In this document: piece by piece, positions 54,447-64,000 of the stretch
How the letters are laid out: each line of letters starts with the position of its first letter
Numbering within the stretch: position 1 is the stretch's first letter
NCBI GenBank assembly: GCA_021397835.1
Contig: JAJFZO010000065.1
Location: forward strand, 2,595,001-2,659,000
Source of the DNA: Moringa oleifera
Taxonomy: Eukaryota; Streptophyta; Magnoliopsida; Brassicales; Moringaceae
Direction: 5' to 3'
Length of the DNA stretch: 64,000 nucleotides
Position numbers and translations under genes: made by a program
The notes under the pieces: generated by a model
Told to the model about the DNA's origin: nothing
The model's database searches: none
What the model saw: the letters and a program-made list of their open reading frames with translations, nothing else

Positions 54447-55535
54447 AAAACGATACAAGTTAGATGAAAATCTTCCCTTCTATTGAAAAAACAAAATGTA
54501 GATTTTCTGTCACAAAAGCCAAAATTCAGGACAAATTGAAACCATTAACTATTGACTGTAAATTTATGAAGCATTCTTGGATTTGAATTTCAAATTGTCT
54601 TTCCGTAATGATATAAGAAAATCCAAATGGATATATAACTAATCAGTATTGTTTTGTTTTTTCAATTTTCAATAAAAATTAAAAAATCGTTCTCAATTTC
54701 AATTATAACAGCAATTATGAGTATATGTAAACCTAAGAGCATAAGTTGGTATATAATTATAGCTATCTAATAGGGTATTTTATCTGTATAGGATACCTAT
54801 AGGAAATTATCAAGAAATTATCATGCTTCAATTTTGCATTGAATAGATTAAAGAGAAAATAAAATTTTTTGATAGAGCACAGCATGTGCTATCCCGAATA
54901 GAACTGTAATGCAATAAAGGAAAAAAAGAGAGACGTATATATTTGCACATTTTTATTTTAATAAAGAAAGAAATACAAGCTTTCTTACGCACTACAATGA
55001 TATTATAAAAATTCTATGAAAAAATAGAATAGGTAAAAAGATTTCTCTTTTCTACGAATCATTTTTTGACCAATAGAATACATGATTATTATGTAATATT
55101 TCTAGCCAAGTGCTAGAAAAATCAACTTTATATTTATTGTTTCTGATTATTATGTCTTTATCCTTGCAAACAGATTAAATCATGAATACATTTATTTTTT
55201 TGGTATCCAATCGGATTAAAATATGTAATATCATACTAATGGTAGAAGTTGAATTACTTTTTTTGATATTTTATACAAAACTGCATGAGTCTAAGTGGCA
55301 TTTATCAATCCTTTTCCATTTGTATCTTTTTGTTATAAATTCTAATTTGAGTATAATCTTTATTCCTCCATTCCTAAGTATTTCATACATTACATATATA
55401 TATGGAGTTTAGTAAAATTTCATGTGATTTAGTAAACAGAATATAAATTCCATTATTGCTAGATCGAATCATATGAATATGATTCGATAAAGATTGAGAA
55501 ATGGGATTTTTTGATAAATGGAAAATTAAAAAAAA
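54447..55535. other. trnC-rpoB spacer, inverted
   Basis: AT-rich plastid spacer, no gene. Confidence 0.65.
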
Positions 55536-56400
55536 ATGCTCGGGGATGGAAATGAGGGAATGTCTACAGTATCTAAGTTTAATCAGATACAATTTGAAGG
55601 ATTTTAAAGGTTTATTGATCAGGGCTTAAAAGAAGAACTTTATAAGTTTCCAAAAATGGAAGATACAGATCAAGAAATTGAATTTCAATTATTTGTGGAA
55701 ACATATCAATTGGTAGAACCGTTGATAAAAGAAAGAGATGTTGTATATGAATCACTCACATATTCTTCTGAATTATATGTATCCGCGGGATTAATTTAGA
55801 AACCCAGTAGGAATATCCAAGAACAAACAATTTTTATTGGAAACATTCCTTTAATGAATTCCCTTGGAACTTCTATAGTAAACAGAATATACAGAATTGT
55901 GATCAATCAAATATTGCAAAGCCCTGGTATCTATTAACTGTCAGAATTAGATCATAACAAAATTTCGGTCTATACAGGCACCATAATATTAGATTGGGGA
56001 GGAAGTTTGGAATTAGAAATTGATAAAAAAGCAAGCATATGGGCTCGTGTGAGTACAAAACAAAAAAAATCTATTCTAGTTCTATCATTAGCTATGGGTT
56101 CGAATCTAAGAGAAATTCTAGAGAATGTTTGTTACCTTGAAATTTTCTTGTATTTCTTAATAGATAAGGAGAAAAAAAAATTGGGTCAAACGAAAATTCC
56201 ATTTTGGAGTTTTATTAACAATTTTCTTGTGTAGGCGAGGATTCGATATTTTTTGAATCCTTATGTAAGGAATTACAAAAAAATTCTTTCACCAAAGATA
56301 TGAATTAAGAAGGATTGGCTGACGAAATCTGAACCGGAGATTGAATCTTAATATACCTCAGAACAATACATTTTTGTTACCACGAGATATATTGGCCATC
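55536..56400 (+). pseudogene. rpoB: rpoB 5' part, plastid-derived, inverted block
   Basis: Beta subunit of plastid RNA polymerase, first 285 codons or so of about 1,070. [40 protein letters not shown] and [16 protein letters not shown] are recognisable. Stops are at the positions of Cys/Arg after QFEGF, Trp after SAGLI and others. It is cut at DILA, where atpI copy 2 begins. Confidence 0.94.
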
Positions 56401-56598
56401 AGTTGGAATGGTTTATGGATCCCAAACCACTATAACGGTGGAACCTAATAAAATAGTAATTACAACCCAAGAAGTAATAAGTACTTGAGCATGGACTTGT
56501 AAACCTCTTATTTGCCAATAGAACTGTTGGCCTACCTCTACACCAGATAGATTGTATAACCCTTTTAGTGTGTTGATGGAACATGATATAACATTCAT
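56401..56598 (-). pseudogene. atpI: atpI 5' end, copy 2
   Basis: The first 66 codons. The start ATG is kept here, unlike copy 1 ([39 protein letters not shown]). A CAA>TAA stop follows VVWDP. It is truncated at the join to rpoB. Confidence 0.93.
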
Positions 56599-56824
56599 GT
56601 TACCCCCTGACAGAAATAAGAACTTTAAATTATTTTGATTCAACCATCTCTTTTTTTCGACTTGCCTACTTGAATTGTGTATTTTGGTTTTGGATACCAA
56701 CTAAACTAATCACATAATATTCACAGTTATTTTTCTCTTTTTCTTTTGTGTGGTTCAGCAGTAGTAATCGATTCCATAAATCTAGGGAGTCCCCCCCCCC
56801 CCAAAAAAAATATCTTATTATTAA

Positions 56825-57535
56825 TCAAGGATTTTATATATAGCTAAAACAACCCTTACAAATCATGAATACTAATTTGTTAAGAATTAATCGAATTGAA
56901 GCTATAGCATTATCATTTGCTGGAATTGAAATATCTGCGACATCGAGATCACAGTTTGTATCGATTAAAGAAATTATTGAAATTCCCAAAGTGATACATC
57001 CTCGAAGAGTCATATATTCTTCTTGCTGATCGATGATGATTACAATATCAGGCAACCTCGTCATGTATTTAATCTCGCCTAGATATGTTTGCAAGTGAGA
57101 TAATTGTCTCTTCAACACAACTGCATCTCTTTTTAGAAGACGGTTGAGCCTTCTTGTTTTTTGTTCCATTCTCAAGTCTCTAAACTTATGAAGTCTCGTT
57201 TCTATAGTGGACCAATTTGTTAACATACCACGGAGCTATTTTTTATTAACATAATGACACCGAGCCCTTACTGCAGCCCCCGCCACTGAATTAGCTGCTT
57301 TATTTTTAGTCCCAACAATTAAGAATTGTTTTCCCCTATTTGCTGCATCAAACACTAAATCATAAACTTCTAATAAAAAATGAGCAGTTCTAGTCAGATT
57401 TGTAATATGAATACCTTTACGCTTTGCAGAGGTATAAGGTGTCATTCTAGGATTCCATTTTCTAGTATCATGACCAAAATGAACTCCTGCATCCATCATC
57501 TTTTCCAAATTTATTTTCCAATATCTTTTTGCCAT
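56825..57535 (-). pseudogene. rps2: rps2, copy 2, plastid-derived
   Basis: 711 nt, full length with no net indel. [20 protein letters not shown] to HYVNKK, then a stop at the Trp of KKWL, then [20 protein letters not shown] through SYI-TAA (CAA>TAA, two codons early). The Arg that is TGA in copy 1 is still Arg here, so the two copies carry different breaks. Confidence 0.95.
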
Positions 57536-57720
57536 TTCTCCTCACACTTCCTTTTTTTTTTTTTTTGAAAAAAAAGAGAAATGAGGTACCCTGAAATAAA
57601 TAATTGTTCTAATGGAACCTTCTCTTCTACCAGAGATTGGTCGTTTATACACGATCCAAGCCATTACTTTCTATTTGTTATTATCTTTATTACTGTTAAC
57701 AAATTAAACAAATCAAATGA

Positions 57721-59886
57721 CTACAACAAACAACAAATAGTTAAGTTAAAAACATGAATCCGCTCTTCGGAATCATTAAATCCTATAAAAGATCGTTCGA
57801 ATGTATTATATAAATTCTTTCTTTTTTCCAAAAGAATGCTGGGTCTTGAACAATGCACTAATCCTTTGAATCCAGTACCCGCCGGAATCATCCCCCTAGA
57901 ACAATGTTCTTTTTCAGGCCTTTCAACCAATCGATACGACCCCAAAGAGCAGCTTTTGCTAAAACTCCAGCGGTTTCTTGAAAACTTGCTTCGGATATAA
58001 AACTTTGAGTATTCAGAGATGCTCTCGTTATTCCTAATAAGATGGCTCGACAACAGATCGCTTTTTCTAAAGAACATCCCATTCGTTCTGCTCGTAACAA
58101 TCTAATCAATTCTCCAGGTAAAAGAACATTAGACATTCCCTTTTTTGAAACCAAGACTTTTGATCTTATTTGACGTATAATAGTTTCTATATTCCTATTA
58201 TGGATCTGCCCTTGGGATCGATAAACCTTTTGGATCTTATTAACCAAAGAGATACGACTTTGCACTATAGTTAGCTCAGCACCAATCAAGAATCCCCAAG
58301 GAATTCCAAGAATTCATGTTATACACTTGTTCTAACCCTCAACTATCTTTTCTAGGTTCATCGATATTGAATCAATTGAACGTACTTCTAACACTTGTTC
58401 CACTTTTGGAAGACCTTGTGTTATATCACCATATCTTGATTTTTCATATATAAATGTAACTAACGTATCTCTTTCATAAAAGATTTCTCCATAATGCCCA
58501 TGAACAGTTGCTCCTGGAGTAGCCAAATAAGGCTTAGCTGATCTTATTACTACAGAGTCAATTTGAAGAATTAAAACTTGACCCGATTTTAGGTGCGGTC
58601 CGTTTTTGGCTATACATACATTTTCACAAATGAATTGCCCAAGACTAATTATTGTGGACGTTTCTTCACAATAATTATGATGATAATTTTGATGGAGAAA
58701 ATACCAATTCAAATTGAATGGATTCAAAACGACGTTACTCCATTGATGGGGATTATAAATCCTCCCGTTTTCATCCATCAAGTAATATTTAATTACTTGA
58801 AAAATATGTTTTAAATTGTCAAGCTAAAAATATTTTGTTACCAAAATCTGATGATGAGTTATTAAGCGGTAAAATGAACAAAAATTCGTAATTTCAATGG
58901 CTGTTCCTAAAGAGCTCGACGAATTTCTAATTATAATTAGAGGATTTTTTTTAATTTTAATTGATTCTTTTATCACATTATGATATTTTACATGATTGAA
59001 TGGACCCATTTGAAAATAATTAGATGATGACAAAATTATCAAAGATTGGCATTTCTTATTTCTATTCAAAAACATACGAATAGTTTTGTGATTTTGGCTA
59101 AGTGATTGTTGAATCCTTGCCTTTGAATAAATGGAATAAAATGGATTGATGCGATCTGACCCATTATCAGAGATCAATCTTGAACCTGACGGATCGTTCC
59201 TTTTTCTTATATACAAAATATGGGATTTCACTAAGTTGATTCTTAGGAAATCTTGAATCAGACCATTTGTACTCACTTCAACAAAGAAAATATGGACCTC
59301 TTCGACGGAAGAACTTTTATTGTCTTGGTCCCAATTCAAGACAAAACAAGTTCGAACCAATTGAATACTTGTGTCAGAAATTCCTTGAGCCGGTTTACCA
59401 TTTCCATAAAGGATATAATTTACAACTCAAAATTGCATATTATCCTTTTCTCGAAATATATCATGTGGAAAGAGTGTTGCTAATTTATACCATCCGCTAT
59501 CTCATATGTGGCTATGGGTCACACCAAAACAAAATACTTTTTCTTGGTAGGTGTGATCCGTTGGACATAGATCCAATTTTTCAATGTTTTTGATTCCTTA
59601 GAGTTTATTTTTTGCTTTCCTGGCGGTATCAAGATGCCACTATGTCGGGATATCTTGTCTGTCTTTCTCGAAAAATGGATATCTCCAGAAAAGATTTTAA
59701 GTTCAATACTTTTTTTTCTCTCCACTTGGACCAATCTGCCTACTTGGCTTCTTGTATTTAAAGTGATTCGTGTATCTACTCTAATGATACTATTGTTCTG
59801 TACCATTATGGAAGAAGATTTGGGCAAAATATGCATTTCCTCGGGAATGAAAAAAAATCAATCTACCTTTATTTAGTATTTTGTCT
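57721..59886 (-). pseudogene. rpoC2: rpoC2 3' part, copy 2, plastid-derived
   Basis: Unlike copy 1 it keeps the C-terminal segment: 57888-58289 ([56 protein letters not shown]) and 57721-58077 (SFIGFNDSEERIHVF). It continues with 58332-58781 ([20 protein letters not shown]), 58824-59360 and 59519-59836 ([20 protein letters not shown]). Frameshifts separate the blocks. It ends in a T-run at about 59886, where rps8-side sequence starts. Confidence 0.94.
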
Positions 59887-59940
59887 TTTTTTTTTTTGTA
59901 CAAATGGGAAGTTTCGGATACAATTCGGATATCAGAAAGA

Positions 59941-60344
59941 CTACCATATAAAATACAAGATTTCTCTTCTGATTCCTTCTCGTCGAGCCTTTTGGTCTGT
60001 CATTATACCTCGAGAAGTAGAAAGGATTACAATCCCCATCCCACCTAAAATTCTCAAAATTTATTGATAGTTAGAATAGATTTGTAGACTAGGTCGATTG
60101 ATCCGTTTTAAATTAAAAATAGTTCTATATGGTTCTTTCATATTTCTTCTATGTCGTAAGGTTAAAATAAAAAAAAATTCTTATTTTCTCGATGTTTCCT
60201 TATGTTCTCGATAAAACCTTCTCATAAAAGTATTTTAATAATGTTTTCGGTGATGTTAGTAGATGCTATCCGAAGCCTTCCTTTTCTATTCATCTCAGCA
60301 TTTTGTATAGAGATTATTATATCAGCAATAATGTCCCTATCCAT
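59941..60344 (-). pseudogene. rps8: rps8, plastid-derived, broken
   Basis: Ribosomal protein S8. Start [20 protein letters not shown], a stop after IIKILL, then [14 protein letters not shown], and the conserved C-terminus [20 protein letters not shown] ending IW-stop. 404 nt against 405. It opens a ribosomal-protein cluster in normal order. Confidence 0.94.
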
Positions 60345-60627
60345 GATAAACTAAAATTATTCTTGCTCTTGAATTTTGATATAATCAACATGTTCTTTTT
60401 TTTATTTATATATAGTTTCTTTTTATATTTTATATTTATATTTATATATATTATATATAAATTGTATTAAATTAATATATGAATTTAATTTTTCTACAAG
60501 TACAAGTATTATCTATTATTATATAATAATTATATTAAGGGTATATATGTGAAGGGTAGATGCGTGAGACACAATCTACTAATTAATCTATTTGATTTAA
60601 ATCCTATAACTTTATTCAGGTCTCATC
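60345..60627. other. rps8-rpl14 spacer
   Basis: Nearly pure A/T, no gene. Confidence 0.7.
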
Positions 60628-60980
60628 TTATGATATCTTAGGAGCTAATGAAACTATTTTAGTGAAATTTAACTGTTTGAATTCCCGAGGGATCGCACCA
60701 AAAACTCGAGTTCCTTTTAGATTTCCTTCTTGATCAATGACAACTACGGCATTGTCATCATATCGTCTTATCATCCCATTCTTACGTTTGAGTTCTTTAC
60801 AAGTACATACAATTATAGCTCTGATCACTTCTGTTCTTTTTAGAGGTGTATTTGGTGCTGCTTCCTTGATCACAGCAACAATAACGTCACCAATATAAGC
60901 ATATCGGCGATTATTAGCTCCTATGATTCGAATACAATTCTTAGGCCTACGACATTCAAATGGGTCTGAGGTTGAATCAT
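60628..60980 (-). pseudogene. rpl14: rpl14, plastid-derived, 16-bp deletion
   Basis: Ribosomal protein L14. It starts [23 protein letters not shown], where about 16 bp of the NVADNSGARELMC region are lost. An open block at 60628-60873 follows ([55 protein letters not shown]). Confidence 0.93.
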
Positions 60981-61106
60981 ATCATTTTTTTTAATCTGTT
61001 CTTTAGACAAAGTAAAAAAAAGAAATATTGTTTGTTAAAAAAAAAAAAAGAAGAAAACTTGCAATTTTTTATCTCTAAGACATCTTTCTTTTGTGATTCT
61101 ATATTC

Positions 61107-62566
61107 CTATTCCGAAATGATGAATTGCGTTTTTATAGGCATTTTGGACGCGACTATTAGAATAGCCCTTCTGGCTATATTTTCGGCTACTCCACCTATT
61201 TTATAAAGTATTCTACCTGGTTTAACGATAGCTACCTAATATTCGGGAGATCTTTTCCTCAAACCCATACGTGTTTTCATAGGTCTTATTGTAACCGATT
61301 TTTCTGGAAATATACGTACCCATATTTTTCCACCATGGCATATATTTTGTGTCATTGCTCATTGCCCTGTTTCTATTTGTCTAGATGTGATCTAAGCGGG
61401 TTCAAGTGCTTGAAGAGCATATCTACCAAAACAAATACAATTACCTCGATAAGATATTCCTCTCAGTCTTCCTCTATGTTGTTTACGAATTTTGGTTCTT
61501 TTAGGGTTATAGTTGATGGTTGTTTCTAAATTCCATCTCTACTATAGAACTGGACATGAAAGTTTCTTCTCATCCAGCTTCTCGCGAATGGATGGATTAA
61601 AAAAGATTTATTAAGATATACATGTAGTTAATGAATAATAGACTCAATCATGGGATTCTTTGAGATTTCATCTAATCTATTCTAAATTTGTATATGTTTT
61701 TAGGAAATAGAATTCATCTTGAATTCTATTTGTAGATAATGTAATGTCGAATGTCATTTTTGTTGGAGTTAGAATCTTATAATGAATCCTTATTTTGTTT
61801 TGCCTTTTTTTATCATATTGAATCGACCAAAATTTATCAATCCAATAAAATCAACTTTTCATGGGCGAATATTTACTCTTTCAATATCTATTTCGATTTT
61901 AGGGCTAGCTCATGACTTTTCAGAATCAGAATAAGAATAAATGAATTGGTTTCTGGTTTGTTCCACCATCCCACCCAATGAATCATTAGGATTCCTTTTC
62001 AATAGAATCTTCTGCATTCATGGGTTCCATCATTCCTATCACTTCTTGATTAATGTTTAGGTCTGCATTCTACAATGGAGCCCCTAATGAAATTTTTTAA
62101 TTTATTCTTGAGTCAATCTTCTCAGTTTTTATTGACTAAAGGCTCTTTTTTTTTTTTTTGTTCTATGAACAGGTTCATCTACTTATGCATGAATCTGTAT
62201 TGATGCTTTATTACATTGCCTTTTCTTTTATGAGATGATTTCATAGACCTTCCATATTGGAATCATATATCATTGACATTTCTTTTTTTTCTCTCTCTCA
62301 TACTTCCATTTATCTGCATACTTTTCTATTTTGCTTCATAACTTATAAGTAGATTGATTTTTTTATTTTTTTATAAAAAAAATTCGGTTGCTATAATCAT
62401 ATGACCAATATATCATATCATAACTGCTATTTTGGATCCAGATAATGCGAAGCAATGAGTTGGTTATTAATGCTTGCTATAGTTATTAGTTCCTATTAAA
62501 GTTATAGGTCGGTTCATTTTTTTTAATCCTAATGCTAAACAAACCAACGAGTCACACACTAAGTAT
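61107..62566 (-). pseudogene. rpl16: rpl16 with group II intron, plastid-derived, broken
   Basis: Exon 1 is 62558-62566 (ATACTTAGT, the start ATG>ATA), followed by the intron start GTGTGACTCG. The intron is 61509-62557, about 1 kb. Exon 2 is 61107-61508 ([23 protein letters not shown]; [21 protein letters not shown]) with several stops, ending FIISE-stop. Confidence 0.93.
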
Positions 62567-62701
62567 AGCAATTATATCAAAGGATTGATTGAATTTTTAT
62601 TCAACCTTATTGATGATTTTTTTGATTGAATATAAAAAAAAGAAAGAAATAGTGTCTTTTTTTTTATCACTGGATAGAATGTAAAGACAAGTAAAATCTT
62701 T

Positions 62702-63358
62702 TTATTCTTCTTCTACAAATATTCAAATTTTGATTCCCAATATCCCATAGATAGTTCGAACTGTATAGGAACAATAATCAATTTTAGCCTTAATGTTTTG
62801 TAAAGGAACCCTACCTTCTCTGATCCATTCGACAAGTGCAATTTCTTTTTCGTCAATACGCCTAGCAATTTCCACTTGAATTCCTTTTGTATTCGTCTGT
62901 TCAGTTAATTCAATAGCTTTCTTCATTGCTTTACGAAACGAAACTCTATTCTTTAATTGTCCGATTATAAATTCTGCAAGAATATTAGGGTGTCCATAAG
63001 GATTTGCAATTCTTGTAATAGCAATGTTGAGTTTTCGATTCACACAATTAAGTTCTTTTTGTACATTTGGCTATAATTCTTCCATTCTTCGTGGCTTAAC
63101 TTCAATTAATAATTTTGAGAATCCATATAAATTATGACCTGAATCAGATCGATTCTTTTCTGAATTTTTATATGCGCAATTCCCTTAACACCGGAGGATA
63201 TTATCATATTTTTTTTTACATAATTCTTGATACAGTCTCATATTTTTTTATCTTCTTGTAAACCGTCAGAATAATTTTTTTGGTTGTGCAAACCAAAGAG
63301 AATGATGGCTTTGGGTTGTACCAACTCTGAAACCAAGTGGATTTATTTTTTGTCCCAT
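62702..63358 (-). pseudogene. rps3: rps3, plastid-derived, broken
   Basis: Ribosomal protein S3, 657 nt, the normal 218 codons plus stop. [20 protein letters not shown], stops in the first half, then an open block at 62723-63043 ([20 protein letters not shown] to [12 protein letters not shown]). The Trp of KIWIF is TGA, followed by IFVEEE-stop. Confidence 0.95.
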
Positions 63359-63413
63359 AAGCCACCACGACTATTACTATATGTATCATGACATGTCATC
63401 TTTGTGTTCTTAT

Positions 63414-63810
63414 TTATCCATCCAGGTTTTTAAAGCACATTACATATTCTTCATAGAAGGGTGTATCTTCCAATACGATAGTTATATGAAAAGTGGGTCT
63501 TTTTATTGGATAACTTCGTCCTCGGGCTCGAGGTTTTAATTTTTTCACAGTAGTGCCTTCGTTTACTTCGGCTTTACTAATGACTAAATTTGACCCATAT
63601 TGTGACTAGCATTTGCTGTTGCAGAATAAACCAATTTAAAATGGGATAACATGCTCGATAAGGCATGAGTTCTAGTATCATAAGTGTTTCCTCATAGGAA
63701 CGTCCACGAATCTGATCAATTACTTTTCGCACCTTGTGGGCGGACATACATATATGTTTACCTAAAGCATATACTTTTGTATATGACTTCCTCTTTCTCT
63801 TCTTTATCAT
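63414..63810 (-). pseudogene. rpl22: rpl22, plastid-derived, broken
   Basis: Ribosomal protein L22. [20 protein letters not shown] to [12 protein letters not shown] is open, then a frameshift, then [20 protein letters not shown] in another frame. It ends NLDG-stop at 63414. Confidence 0.93.
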
Positions 63811-63846
63811 AAGGTTCACCTCTTACTAATGAATCTATATTAATTT

Positions 63847-64000
63847 TATTTTTGATGAGATCTATTATCATTTTTCGCATGTCCGCGAAAATTTATAGTG
63901 GGTGTAAATTCTCCCAATTTGTGTCCTACCATATGATCTGTTATATAAACAGGCAAGTGTTCCCTTTCATTATCAATAGCAATGGTATGACTGATCATCT
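63847..64000 (-). pseudogene. rps19: rps19 C-terminal part, cut by the window edge
   Basis: Ribosomal protein S19, C-terminal half: [40 protein letters not shown], ending SHQK-stop. The frame is open as far as it goes. The 5' end lies beyond 64000. Confidence 0.9.

Overview
The window looks like nuclear DNA of a flowering plant, probably a eudicot. Almost all of it is decayed plastid DNA (a nuclear plastid insertion, NUPT), and one 11.1 kb CACTA-type DNA transposon has landed inside it. Every plastid gene larger than about 100 codons is broken by stops, indels or truncation. Many of the breaks I could read are C-to-T or G-to-A changes, such as CGA>TGA, CAA>TAA, TGG>TAG/TGA and ATG>ATA starts. 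That is the decay expected of methylated nuclear DNA and not of a working plastome. The CACTA element also argues for the nucleus and against an organelle. Neither edge of the insertion lies in the window, so the plastid-derived part is at least about 52.9 kb.

Layout, left to right. 1-7318: inverted-repeat DNA (rps12-trnV spacer, trnV-GAC, 16S, trnI, trnA, 5' part of 23S). 7319-19740: rps16, trnQ, psbK, psbI, trnS, trnG, trnR remnant, atpA, atpF exon 2, atpI, rps2 and the 3' part of rpoC2. About 19900-25345: 5' part of atpB, rbcL, accD. 25350-50943: petA (split by the transposon at 25925-37055), psbJ-psbL-psbF-psbE, petL, petG, trnW, trnP, psaJ, rpl33, rps18, rpl20, rps12 exon 1, clpP, psbB, psbT, psbN, psbH and the start of petB. 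50944-52927: internal ycf1 fragment. 52928-56400: an inverted block with petN, trnC and the 5' part of rpoB. 56401-59886: a second copy of atpI 5' end, rps2 and rpoC2. 59887-64000: rps8, rpl14, rpl16, rps3, rpl22, rps19 (cut by the window edge). The blocks mostly keep plastome order, with large pieces missing between them, one block inverted and one segment present twice.

The transposon is complete at both ends. It has CACTACAA termini, a 3-bp target duplication ATA and dense subterminal repeats built on TTCACAGTT/AACTGTGAA. Both of its genes lie on the minus strand. The first is a TNP2-type transposase inactivated by a frameshift and three nonsense codons. The second is a 12-exon gene that I could thread in frame from start to stop (733 codons including the stop). 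It carries a plant Transposase_24-like region, a DUF8039-like region and an Ulp1/C48 cysteine protease domain with a visible His-Asp-Gln-Cys set. It starts only about 158 bp after the transposase stop, which suggests a shared transcription unit.

A few very short plastid reading frames (psbF, psbJ, petL, psbH) are still open. Given the state of their neighbours this is most simply chance survival in a young insertion. None of the plastid genes here is expected to be expressed as an organelle gene.
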